Assembly (NCBI GenBank): GCA_034522055.1
Contig: JAXHLS010000002.1
Span: 558,001 to 622,000 of the forward strand
Length of the DNA stretch: 64,000 nucleotides
Source of the DNA: Gammaproteobacteria bacterium
GTDB lineage: Bacteria > Pseudomonadota > Gammaproteobacteria > JAABTG01
Direction of reading: 5' to 3'
The first letter of the stretch is position 1, and each line of letters opens with the position of its first letter. The position numbers and the translations under genes were made by a program. The notes beneath the pieces are model-generated. The model had not been told where the DNA came from. It saw only the letters and a program-made list of their open reading frames with translations, and did no database searches. Shown in pieces: positions 32,507-41,244 of the stretch.

Positions 32507-35359
32507 ATGCACGTAGACACCGCCGCCGTTGCCGCTCAGCACACCGCCGCACCCGAAGCCGCCGCCAGCCCCAACACCGGTTCCATGGAAGTGGCCGCCA
32601 CCGCCCCCGGCGCCCACAAGGTGATCCGTCGCAACGGCAAGATCACGGGCTTCGACCCCTCCAAGATCGCCGTGGCCATGACCAAGGCCTTCCTGGCCGT
32701 GGAGGGCGCCAGCGCCGCGGCCTCATCGCGCATCCACGAGAAGGTGCAGGCCCTCACGACCGACGTGGAGGAAGCCGTCACCCGGCGCCTGCCCGGCGGC
32801 GGCACCGTGCATATCGAGGACATCCAGGACCAGGTGGAGCTGGCCCTCATGCGCAGCGGCGAGCACAAGGTGGCCCGCGCCTACGTCATCTACCGCGCCG
32901 AGCGGGCCCGCGAGCGCGCCGCGGCCACGGCGACCGAGGAGACGGTGATCAACGTCACCCTGGAGGACGGCACCACCCGTCCCCTCAACCCGTCGGTGCT
33001 GGAGGGGCTGGTGGCCGAAGCCTGCGAGGGGGTGGACAACGTCACGTCCACGGACATCGTCACCGACACCGTCAAGAACCTGTTCGACGGCGTCACCGAG
33101 AAGGACCTCGCCACCGCCCTGGTGATGAGCGCCCGCACCCTGGTGGAGAAGGAACCCAACTACAGCTACGTGGCCGCCCGCCTGCTCCTGAACCAGCTGC
33201 GCAGCGAGGCCCTGCGCTTCGTCTACGGCGGTGTCATCGGCGCCAATGCCGCCCAGATGGCCGAGCGCTACCCCGAGTACTTCGCCGACTACATCCATAA
33301 GGGCATCGAGCTGGAGCTCATCCATCCCGAGCTCGCCAGGTTCGACCTCGAAGTGCTGGGGCGGGCCATCGACGCCGGGCGCGACCTCAAGTTCACCTAC
33401 CTCGGCTTCCAGACCCTCTACGACCGCTACTTCATCCACAAGGACCAGGTGCGCTTCGAGCTGCCCCAGGCCTTCTTCATGCGCGTGGCCATGGGGCTGG
33501 CCAGTGCCGAGATCGACCGCGAGGCGCGGGCCATCGAGTTCTACAACCTGCTGTCGTCCTTCGACTTCATGAGCTCCACGCCCACCCTGTTCAACGCCGG
33601 CACCCTGCGGCCGCAGCTGTCGTCCTGCTACCTCACCACCGTGCCCGACCACCTGGACGGCATCTTCGGCGCCGTCAAGGACAACGCCCTGCTGTCCAAA
33701 TTCGCCGGCGGGCTGGGCAACGACTGGACCCGGGTGCGCGCCATGGGCTCCTACATCAAGGGCACCAACGGCAAGAGCCAGGGCGTGGTGCCCTTCCTCA
33801 AGGTGGCCAACGACACCGCGGTGGCGGTGAACCAGGGCGGCAAGCGCAAGGGCGCGGTGTGCGCCTACCTGGAGACCTGGCACCTGGACATCGAAGAGTT
33901 CCTGGAGCTGCGCAAGAACACCGGCGACGAGCGCCGCCGCACCCACGACATGAACACCGCCAACTGGATCCCCGACCTGTTCATGAAGCGGGTGATGGCC
34001 GAGGGCCAGTGGACCCTGTTCTCCCCCGACGAGTGCCCGGATCTGCACGACCTCACCGGTCGCGCCTTCGAGGAGCGCTACTCCGCCTACGAGGCCGCCG
34101 CCGAACGCGGCGAGATCGCCAACTTCAAGCAGCTTCCGGCCCTCACCCTGTGGCGCAAGATGCTGGGGCTGCTCTACGAAACGGGCCACCCCTGGATCAC
34201 CTTCAAGGACCCCTGCAATCTGCGCAGCCCCCAGCAGCACACGGGCGTGGTGCACAGCTCCAACCTGTGCACGGAGATCACGCTGAACACCTCCGACAAG
34301 GAGATCGCCGTATGCAACCTGGGCTCCGTCAACCTGGCGGCCCACGTGGACGAGAACGGGCTGGACATGGCCAAGCTCCAGCGCACCGTATCCACCGCCA
34401 TGCGCATGCTGGACAACGTCATCGACATCAACTGGTACTCGGTGCCCCAGGCGCGCCAGTCCAACCTGCGCCACCGCCCCGTAGGCCTCGGCATCATGGG
34501 CTTCCAGGATGCCCTCTATAAGCAGCGCATCGCCTACGCCAGCGAGGCCGCGGTGGAGTTCGCCGACCATTCCATGGAGGCGGTGGCCTACTACGCCATC
34601 GGCGCCTCCACCGAGCTGGCCGAGGAGCGCGGCACCTACTCCACCTTCGAGGGCAGCCTGTGGAGCCAGGGGATCCTGCCCCTGGACTCCCTCAAGATCC
34701 TCGCCGCCGAGCGCGGCGAGCACCTGGAGGTGGACGACGCCGCCAACCTGGACTGGGACGCCCTGCGGGCCCGGGTCACCACCGTGGGCATGCGCAACTC
34801 CAACTGCATGGCCATCGCCCCCACCGCCACCATCTCCAACATCTGCGGCGTCAGCCAGTCCATCGAGCCCACCTACCAGAACCTGTTCGTCAAATCGAAC
34901 CTGTCGGGGGAGTTCACGGTGGTCAACCCCGACATGGTGCGCGACCTCAAGGCCCGCGGCCTGTGGGACGACGTGATGGTCAACGACCTCAAGTACTACG
35001 ACGGCTCCGTGGCCGCCATCGACCGCGTGCCGGCGGAACTCAAGGCCCTCTATGCCACCGCCTTCGAGGTGGATCCCGCGTGGCTGGTGGAGGCCGCCTC
35101 GCGGCGCCAGAAATGGCTGGACCAGGCCCAGAGCCTCAACCTCTACATGGCCGAGCCCTCCGGCAAGCGCCTCCACGACCTCTACACCCTGGCGTGGCGG
35201 CGCGGCCTCAAGACCACCTACTACCTGCGCAGCCTGGGGGCCACCAGCGCCGAGAAGTCCACGGTGAACACCGGCACCCTGAACGCCGTCAAGAACCCCG
35301 GCACCGAGGCCCCCAAGGCCTGCGCCATCGACGACCCCGATTGCGAGGCCTGCCAGTAG
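32507..35359 (+). CDS. nrdA: Class Ia ribonucleoside-diphosphate reductase, alpha subunit
   Basis: NrdA reduces NDPs to dNDPs aerobically. The 950-residue protein has a ~45-residue Ala-rich leader, then an ATP-cone allosteric domain (VIRRNGKITGFDPSKIAVAM) at ~45-140. The catalytic barrel has the cysteine in LRPQLSSCYL, the thiyl-radical region SSNLCTEI and the partner CNLGSVNL. The redox-active CEAC pair lies at the C-terminus (DDPDCEACQ). The ATG at 32507 has GAAGGGAGG upstream; the frame is open to 32420 but those residues are arginine-rich and unlike the family. It is followed by nrdB. Confidence 0.96.
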   Translation: MHVDTAAVAAQHTAAPEAAASPNTGSMEVAATAPGAHKVIRRNGKITGFDPSKIAVAMTKAFLAVEGASAAASSRIHEKVQALTTDVEEAVTRRLPGGGTVHIEDIQDQVELALMRSGEHKVARAYVIYRAERARERAAATATEETVINVTLEDGTTRPLNPSVLEGLVAEACEGVDNVTSTDIVTDTVKNLFDGVTEKDLATALVMSARTLVEKEPNYSYVAARLLLNQLRSEALRFVYGGVIGANAAQMAERYPEYFADYIHKGIELELIHPELARFDLEVLGRAIDAGRDLKFTYLGFQTLYDRYFIHKDQVRFELPQAFFMRVAMGLASAEIDREARAIEFYNLLSSFDFMSSTPTLFNAGTLRPQLSSCYLTTVPDHLDGIFGAVKDNALLSKFAGGLGNDWTRVRAMGSYIKGTNGKSQGVVPFLKVANDTAVAVNQGGKRKGAVCAYLETWHLDIEEFLELRKNTGDERRRTHDMNTANWIPDLFMKRVMAEGQWTLFSPDECPDLHDLTGRAFEERYSAYEAAAERGEIANFKQLPALTLWRKMLGLLYETGHPWITFKDPCNLRSPQQHTGVVHSSNLCTEITLNTSDKEIAVCNLGSVNLAAHVDENGLDMAKLQRTVSTAMRMLDNVIDINWYSVPQARQSNLRHRPVGLGIMGFQDALYKQRIAYASEAAVEFADHSMEAVAYYAIGASTELAEERGTYSTFEGSLWSQGILPLDSLKILAAERGEHLEVDDAANLDWDALRARVTTVGMRNSNCMAIAPTATISNICGVSQSIEPTYQNLFVKSNLSGEFTVVNPDMVRDLKARGLWDDVMVNDLKYYDGSVAAIDRVPAELKALYATAFEVDPAWLVEAASRRQKWLDQAQSLNLYMAEPSGKRLHDLYTLAWRRGLKTTYYLRSLGATSAEKSTVNTGTLNAVKNPGTEAPKACAIDDPDCEACQ

Positions 35360-35445
35360 CAGCGCGCCTGCGCGCGAACGGCCCAAGCCCCACCCGAATG
35401 AGCCACCCCATAAGCCACCAGGATTAGAGAGGGAGACAACGAGAC

Positions 35446-36687
35446 ATGCTGAACTGGGAAGACAACACCGCCACCACGACCAGAAAGCCGGGCCCGCCGC
35501 CCGCCGCCGCACCGGCCCCGGCCACCCACGCGCCGCCGGCACCCGCCTACGACGGCCCCGCCACGGTGACCCCCATCGCCCCCCGCGCCGCGGTGGCCGA
35601 GCCGCCACCCCCCGACTACGAGGATCTGGAGGGCGGCGCCACCGGCCTCGAGCAGGTGGCCATGGGCGCCGGGCGCATCACCGTCGACGACAAGCAGATG
35701 ATCAACTGCAAGGCGGACCTCAACCAGCTCGTGCCCTTCAAGTACAAGTGGGCATGGCAGAAGTACCTGGACGGCTGCGCCAACCACTGGATGCCCAACG
35801 AGATTAACATGTCCGCGGACATCGCCCTGTGGAAGAGCAAGGACGGCCTCACCGAGGACGAGCGCCTTGTCATCAAGCGCAACCTCGGCTTCTTCTCCTC
35901 CGCCGACTCCCTGGTGGCCAACAACCTGGTGCTGGCGGTGTACCGCCACATCACCAACCCCGAGTGCCGCCAGTACCTGCTGCGCCAGGCCTTCGAGGAG
36001 GCCCTGCACACCCACGCCTACCAGTACGTGGTGGAGTCGCTGGGCATGGACGAGGCCGAGGTGTTCAACATGTACCGCGAAGTGCCCGCCGTCCACGACA
36101 AGGCCGCCTGGTCCCTCAAGTACACCCAGAGCCTCGGCGACCCCAACTTCCACACCGGCACCCCCGAGAACGACCGCCGCCTGCTGCGGGACCTGCTGGC
36201 CTTCTACCTCATCTTCGAGGGCATCTTCTTCTACGTCGGCTTCACCCAGATCCTCTCCATGGGGCGGCGCAACAAGATGACCGGCACCGCCGAGCAGTTC
36301 CAGTACATCCTGCGCGACGAATCCATGCACATGAACTTCGGCATCGACGTCATCAATCAGATCAAGGTGGAGAACCCCCACCTGTGGACCCCGGAGTTCC
36401 AGCAGGAGGCCCTCGACATGGTCCACGAGGCCGTGGAGCTGGAATACCGCTACGCCGTGGACACCATGCCCCGCGGCATCCTCGGCCTCAACGCCGCCAT
36501 GTTCAGCGACTACCTGCGCTACATCGCCAACCGGCGCTGCGCCCAGGTGGGACTGCCCGAACAATTCGCCGGCGTCTCCAACCCCTTCCCGTGGATGAGC
36601 GAGATGATGGACCTGAAAAAAGAGAAGAACTTCTTCGAGACCCGGGTCACCGAGTACCAGACTGGCGGCACCCTGTCCTGGGACTGA
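35446..36687 (+). CDS. nrdB: Class Ia ribonucleoside-diphosphate reductase, beta subunit
   Basis: NrdB carries the di-iron tyrosyl-radical cofactor. After a Pro/Ala-rich leader of ~55 residues the fold starts at [20 protein letters not shown]. Iron ligands and the radical tyrosine are visible as the Asp in [11 protein letters not shown], Glu and His in EEALHTHAY (the final Tyr being the radical site) and the later DESMHMNFG. The protein (413 residues) lies 86 bases after nrdA; the gap contains a short GCGCGC hairpin. Confidence 0.96.
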   Translation: MLNWEDNTATTTRKPGPPPAAAPAPATHAPPAPAYDGPATVTPIAPRAAVAEPPPPDYEDLEGGATGLEQVAMGAGRITVDDKQMINCKADLNQLVPFKYKWAWQKYLDGCANHWMPNEINMSADIALWKSKDGLTEDERLVIKRNLGFFSSADSLVANNLVLAVYRHITNPECRQYLLRQAFEEALHTHAYQYVVESLGMDEAEVFNMYREVPAVHDKAAWSLKYTQSLGDPNFHTGTPENDRRLLRDLLAFYLIFEGIFFYVGFTQILSMGRRNKMTGTAEQFQYILRDESMHMNFGIDVINQIKVENPHLWTPEFQQEALDMVHEAVELEYRYAVDTMPRGILGLNAAMFSDYLRYIANRRCAQVGLPEQFAGVSNPFPWMSEMMDLKKEKNFFETRVTEYQTGGTLSWD

Positions 36688-36740
36688 GCACCTGAAGATT
36701 GAGCACCTGGACACCCACGACGGACGAGGCGAACGCCCCC

Positions 36741-36935
36741 ATGCACTGCAAACGCTGCCAGACCACCATGGTGAGCACCCACGTCAAGGAGTTCGAGCAC
36801 AGCCGCCAGGAGTGGTTCGACTGCCCGGTCTGCGGCCTCGTCCAGTTCATCACCGAGCCCCTGAGCCCCACCCTCAAGGCCTGGCTGGACTCCCTGGATG
36901 AACGTCACAACGGCGTCAAGGTGCACCACGGTTGA
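36741..36935 (+). CDS. Small zinc-ribbon protein
   Basis: A 64-residue product starts MHCKRCQTTMVS and has two CxxC pairs (CKRC and CPVC) 27 residues apart, the layout of a rubredoxin-like zinc ribbon. An in-frame TTG at 36699 would extend it by 14 residues, but the ATG sits directly at the first CxxC. It lies 53 bases after nrdB and could be co-transcribed. Its role is unknown. Confidence 0.7.
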   Translation: MHCKRCQTTMVSTHVKEFEHSRQEWFDCPVCGLVQFITEPLSPTLKAWLDSLDERHNGVKVHHG

Positions 36936-37074
36936 ATGAGTTACAGGAGCCACACCATAAACGGGGGAGCGGGAGCCCCAGGGGCGAAGCGAGCATGGAC
37001 AAGCGAGCGCATACCAAACACGGAAGCGACGTAACGATCGAGAAGGTTTTTTCGGCGGCTGGCACCACCGACTC

Positions 37075-37104
37075 CCCCCGGCCGAGAGGTCGGGGGTTTT
37101 TTTT
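37075..37104 (+). terminator. Intrinsic terminator downstream of the nrdAB transcript
   Basis: CCCCCGGCC-GAGA-GGTCGGGGG forms a 9-bp stem with one G-U pair, followed by eight T residues. It closes the plus-strand genes before the HicAB module. Confidence 0.92.
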
Positions 37105-37147
37105 GCTTGCGCGCTGAGTACACTCAGCGCGAACCAATGGTGGCCGG

Positions 37148-37399
37148 ATGGGAAAGCACGACAAGACATTGACCGCCGTCCTCCGTGGGGCATCTGACGC
37201 CAATATCGGGTTTGACGATTTGAGAGGACTGCTACTCCACCTCGGGTTCGACGAGAGAATTCGCGGCAGCCATCACGTCTATCGCCGCGAAGGCATCGAA
37301 GACAAAGTGAATATTCAGCGGGCAGGCAACAAAGCTAAGCCCTATCAAGTAAAGCAGGTACGCGAGGTCATCTTTAAACATCGATTGGCGAGAGATTAA
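37148..37399 (+). CDS. hicA: HicA-type mRNA interferase toxin
   Basis: The 83-residue protein has the double-stranded-RNA-binding-like HicA fold, with the catalytic histidine in IRGSHHVYRREG and the C-terminal PYQVKQVREVIFKH helix. HicA cleaves mRNA when free of HicB. The gene lies two bases upstream of hicB, the usual order. GC content falls here compared with nrdAB. Confidence 0.88.
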   Translation: MGKHDKTLTAVLRGASDANIGFDDLRGLLLHLGFDERIRGSHHVYRREGIEDKVNIQRAGNKAKPYQVKQVREVIFKHRLARD

Positions 37400-37401
37400 C
37401 C

Positions 37402-37614
37402 ATGTACAAGTACGAGACCATCATCTACTGGAGCGAAGAGGATCAGGCCTTCATCGCGGATGTTCCGGAGTTAGCAGGCTGTATGGCGCATGGCGAGTCA
37501 CCTGATGAAGCGTTGGCCAATGCGCAGGAGGCGATGCAGCTTTGGATTGATACTGCGCGGGAGTTCGGGGATCCAATTCCTAAGCCGAAGGGGAGACGGT
37601 TGATGTATGCGTAA
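37402..37614 (+). CDS. hicB: HicB-type antitoxin
   Basis: This 70-residue partner begins MYKYETIIYWSEEDQAFIAD and has the partly degraded RNase-H-like HicB core, VPELAGCMAHGESPDEALAN. No C-terminal DNA-binding extension is present, so it is the short form. It is translationally adjacent to hicA. Confidence 0.88.
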   Translation: MYKYETIIYWSEEDQAFIADVPELAGCMAHGESPDEALANAQEAMQLWIDTAREFGDPIPKPKGRRLMYA

Positions 37615-37689
37615 ACCGTCGTTGAATGCTCAAGTTCAATCTCGCGAAGCAAAATTATCGACGCCCCTATGTAAGAGTAGCGAACTGTG

Positions 37690-38244
37690 ATGTCCGAGGC
37701 GCAAACCCAGCGGAATTTCGAGAAGGCGTGCCAAAAACTCGCTTCTCATATCGTTCCAAAAAAAGAGATACAAGCACTGAAGGTAAATTCCGAACTGAAA
37801 CACCTTACCTCTCGCTTCTCTACATTCCATATTATGCTCCATGAAGCGATTGAAGATTTCGAAACTCGCCCATCGCCAAGCCGAGCAGTCGCCATAATTC
37901 TTGCTGTTGATCTTGTCTGGCAGGTGATGCGCGCGTTGGGAGGTCGTCAAGGTCGTGATACAAACTGGCTCGTAGAACGCTTTCCCGATGATTATGAATC
38001 AGTTGATGCTGATATTAGAGATAACTACTTTGGGCTGCAGAAGCAGATTGTGGACGATCTGACGTGGGTCTATGACCTCCATACTGCTCTACGTCACCCC
38101 AGAAAAAAGCATGATGACCTGCTCAAGTGTTTACGCCAACCGATTTTCGCAGAAGTATTCCAAAGGTTGCTACATACTGCCGCGAGCTTGCGACAAGTGT
38201 TGGTCTGCGTACAGGTTAATCTAGATCCGACCGTAACTTTCTAA
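37690..38244 (+). CDS. Orphan protein of unknown function, AT-rich
   Basis: The 184-residue soluble protein (an adjacent GTG would add one residue) is predicted to be mostly helical, with no signal or membrane segment. Distinct stretches are HIMLHEAIEDFETRPSPS, LVERFPDDYESVDADIRDN and WVYDLHTALRHPRKKHDD. The codon use is markedly more AT-rich than the core genes, suggesting recent acquisition. The position between a toxin-antitoxin pair and a group II intron would fit a defence or mobile cargo gene, but I recognise no domain. Confidence 0.65.
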   Translation: MSEAQTQRNFEKACQKLASHIVPKKEIQALKVNSELKHLTSRFSTFHIMLHEAIEDFETRPSPSRAVAIILAVDLVWQVMRALGGRQGRDTNWLVERFPDDYESVDADIRDNYFGLQKQIVDDLTWVYDLHTALRHPRKKHDDLLKCLRQPIFAEVFQRLLHTAASLRQVLVCVQVNLDPTVTF

Positions 38245-38350
38245 TCTGAATATTTCTAGTGGTACGTCTATTGTTGTCGGTAGGATGACTTACTATTCTT
38301 TATTGCTTGAACCACTATCGGGTCACGGCGTGCTTTGAGAGGAATTCCGG

Positions 38351-40341
38351 GTAGAGTAGAGAGCAGGCCCTAACGCCCGTAGGTCCGGCTTAGCGGTTCC
38401 CGCCCCTTTCGTTTGGCGGTGCCTAAATAGCCGGGCCGTAGCCACCAGGGCCAGCCCTCCCTCATCAAACCGTGCATACGGTTCTCCCGTACACGGCTTT
38501 CCGATGTGCTTCACGCCAAGGCATGCGCTGAGCGCCAGCCTGCTTTATGGGATAGCTTGAGTAATCCAAGGGCGTCGTGGAGGTGGGCGTAGGGAAAGCG
38601 TTCGTAACCGCGCGTGCGAGTGCGCACTTTGTGACGCCGCCGCAGTTGGGTACGCACGCGTTCCTCAGTGAACCACCGGACGCGTCCGAAAGCCTTGGTG
38701 CAGTTGCCGTAGTGGAAGTAGCCCGACCAGCCGCGTAGCACTTGGTTCACTTCCGTGATCATACGCGGCATCGGCACCGGAGTGCGGCGCCGCGCGGTGA
38801 GTTCCTTGATGCGCGCCTTGATCCTTCGTTCGGCGCGGCGGCTCGGCTCAACGTGAGGGTAGCCGTTGCCGGTTCGTCGGCTGCGTGCCCATTGATGCTG
38901 AAGCCAAGAAAGTCGAACGCCTGTCGGCGGGCATCGACCACGTGGGTTTTCTCCCGGTTGAGCGTCAACTCCAGGCGTGTCAGCACCGTCTCAAGCACCG
39001 CCATGGCCGGCGCGGTGTCCCCACGACACAGAATCACGGCATCGTCAGCGTAACGCACGAGGCGCGCCCCTAACCGCCGTTCCAAGTCGTGCCGTTCCCA
39101 AATCCGGTCCAGCAGATGTAGATAAAGATTGGCCAGCAGCGGGGAAACAACCCCGCCTTGCGGCGTCCCTTTCCGATTCCCTTTACCGCCACTCGGGCGT
39201 TGCTTGCCTCGCCCATCCTCTTCGATGACCGGGGCCTTGAGCCATTGCTGAATGAGGGCGAGGACGCCCCCATCGGCAAGGCGCTCGGCAACCACGGCCA
39301 TGAGCTTGGCGTGCGGGATCGTATCGAAATACTTCGATAGATCCGCATCGATGATTTGGGTCTTTCCCTGAAACAGACCGTCGGTGACGGCCTTCACCGC
39401 ATCATGGGCCGAGCGCTGCGGGCGAAATCCATAGGAGTGCTCGCAGAAATCAGCCTCGAAGATCGGCTCCACCAGCAGCTTGAGCGCCATCTGTACGATC
39501 CGATCCCGGATTGTGGGGATCCCCAATGGGCGCTCACTGCCATCCGGCTTGGGTATCCAGACCCGACGCACGCCGTCCGCGCCGTACGTCTTCTGCTCCA
39601 GTTCCCGTTGCAATTCCGCCAAGTAGGCGTCTCTTCCGACCCCCGCCTCGATGGCCTCACAGGTCACACCATCGATTCCTGGCGCGCCCCGATTGGACCT
39701 GACACGATCATAGGCGTGACCGAGAGTGTCTGCCCGATAGACCTTGTCATACAAGGCGTAGAAGCGAAACGCCGGCTCTTGCTTGGCCTTGACGTAGAGC
39801 TTCCTCTGCAGCGTCCTGATCTTTTCCGGAGTTGTTAGCGACATCGCCGCAATCTCCTGACCCTCTGCGTTTCGGTTGCGTGCACAAAGTAGGGTCCCTT
39901 CCCTCAGGTCGGGTTATGTTGTCCCAGACCCTCAATCGGTACTATGAACCCCTCCGACTCCCACGACGGTCGATGACGACTTCGGACTGGCCTTATACGC
40001 CACCGTCGGCAGTTCTCACCTGCCACCGCCGCGGGCCTCCCGCACTGGGACCAATCAACTTCCACCACATGCCACCCGTACTACCCCGGAAGACTCAGTG
40101 GGACGCTCTCGTCGTCTCCTCCCACCAACAGCGGCCTTCCCCGACTGTCCACCGGGTCGGCATCTTCACTTTGTTCACGAGGCTACATCTCGGTTCGCTT
40201 GCGCTGCGGCCTGCGGTTTTGCATCTACGTAACTTACGACCCCCGGTTACCCGGACGCCGCTCCGCGACACTACAAAGGTGTACGAGCAACTCCTTTGGC
40301 GGGACTCTAACCCGCTAGTTAATCAGCCTGTTACGGCATAC
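38351..40341 (-). mobile_element. Group II intron 1, inserted in a palindromic repeat
   Basis: On the minus strand the element starts GTATGCCG (40341) and ends CTCTCTACTCTAC (38351), about 1991 bases. Domain V is visible as AGCCGTGTAC-GGGAGAACC-GTATGCACGGTT near 38470-38500. It is followed by a domain VI region interrupted by about 90 extra bases. The RT gene inside is frameshifted. Joining the flanks gives GGAATTCCGG/GGACAGTATAC, which matches the intergenic motif at 44649-44668 and so supports both boundaries. The 5' GTATG deviates from the usual GTGYG. Confidence 0.8.
38511..39844 (-). pseudogene. Group II intron reverse transcriptase/maturase, frameshifted
   Basis: The N-terminal part (39844 to about 38891) carries RT motifs, including RPLGIPTIRDRIVQ, GTPQGGVVSPLLANLYLH and the catalytic RYADD. 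Around 38890 one base is missing. The expected continuation (WARSRRTGNGYPHVEPSRRA and then the maturase X domain MPMPRMITEVNQVLRGWSGY) is in another frame, open to 38511. Without the shift the protein would be about 445 residues. No HNH endonuclease domain is present. A sequencing error cannot be excluded. Confidence 0.85.
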
Positions 40342-40392
40342 GGACAGTATACTTATCTCCGCGTCCGGGTATGGGAGTTAAGTAAACTGTCC
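40342..40392. repeat. Palindromic intergenic repeat split by intron 1
   Basis: Arms GGACAGTATACTTATCTCC (40342-40360) and GGAGTTAAGTAAACTGTCC (40374-40392) are inverted copies with two mismatches around a 13-base loop. The left arm would extend further into 38341-38350 once intron 1 is removed. Related fragments occur at 43176-43200, 44651-44680 and 45143-45166. Confidence 0.8.
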
Positions 40393-40449
40393 CTGGAACA
40401 GTATCTCGCGCGGGAACGATAGATGCTGATTCGAGGGCGTTTGCCCCAA

Positions 40450-40830
40450 TCACGTGGCGTAGTAGGACTCGACGCTGGAGTTCCAGGAGGCGTCAGCCAT
40501 ATTGGGCCAGTTATCCTTGTCGAAGCCCGGTGCGTTTTTCAGACGATCGGCATCTACGTCGAGCATGAAACGCTTGTTTCTCTTGTCCTGTTTCAAGGCC
40601 TTCCACGGGATGGCGAACAGGCGATCCCCAACGCCCAGAAAACCGCCCGACGCCAGGACTGCGTACCGTACACTGCCGTCCCTTGTATCGAGCATAATGT
40701 CCTGAATCTTGCCCAGCGTTTCATCCTGCATGTTGCAGACTTCATCGCCGGTAATCGAGGAGGCGCTCAGCATCGTGGGGCCGCCCTGCGCGTCATCGGT
40801 TGCTTCATAACTGCTCCGAGCATAGTTCAT
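40450..40830 (-). CDS. PRC-barrel domain protein
   Basis: The 126-residue soluble protein has a single PRC-barrel: ASSITGDEVCNMQDETLGKI, IMLDTRDGSVRYAVLASGGF and LFAIPWKALK. The C-terminal part (NAPGFDKDNWPNMADASWNS) is the extension common to stress-associated PRC-barrel proteins. Its start codon overlaps the stop of the csbD-like gene (ATGA), so the two are translationally coupled. Confidence 0.9.
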   Translation of the reverse strand: MNYARSSYEATDDAQGGPTMLSASSITGDEVCNMQDETLGKIQDIMLDTRDGSVRYAVLASGGFLGVGDRLFAIPWKALKQDKRNKRFMLDVDADRLKNAPGFDKDNWPNMADASWNSSVESYYAT

Positions 40831-41006
40831 TTCTTCCCCTCCTTGGCATCGCGCTTGACGTCTCCGTACTTGGCTTCAGCCTTACCGCCAAGGTTCTCGG
40901 CCGTACCCTTGTACTCCGTACTTTTGTCGCCAGTCACCTTGCCCGCTACTTCCTTGCCCTTCCCCTTCGCCTCGTTCGCGCGTCCTTTGACTTGATTCTT
41001 GTTCAT
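40827..41006 (-). CDS. CsbD-family stress protein
   Basis: A 59-residue Lys/Gly-rich protein starts MNKNQVKGRANEAKGKGKEV and continues GKVTGDKSTEYKGTAENLGG, the CsbD signature. These small proteins are induced by envelope or general stress and are intrinsically flexible. It is followed with a 4-base overlap by the PRC-barrel gene. Confidence 0.92.
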   Translation of the reverse strand: MNKNQVKGRANEAKGKGKEVAGKVTGDKSTEYKGTAENLGGKAEAKYGDVKRDAKEGKK

Positions 41007-41244
41007 GAGCGGATCTCCAGATGCTGTTCGTTAGGGTTCTGCCTCATACCATGAACCGGGATAGGTGCAGATGAGACGCCAATATAGGTAAAGACCCGCG
41101 GGTCCTCTGTGCGTTATCTAACCTATGCTGATTTAATTCAGGCCCTCCACATGCCCGCGAGTAAATGGCAGTAAATGGGCAGACACCATTACTTCCGACT
41201 TTATCTCCACACCATAGGGTTGTTCGCGCCCAAGGGCGCTCCTA

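Noticed and set aside
32723-35608. A 961-codon minus-strand frame opposite nrdA
   Set aside because: Gly/Val/Leu-rich antisense shadow caused by codon bias; nrdA is certain.
40300-40345. tRNA-like GGGTTAGAGTCCCGCC on the minus strand
   Set aside because: It only resembles a T-arm; it is explained as the first stem of group II intron domain I, and no other tRNA arms are present.
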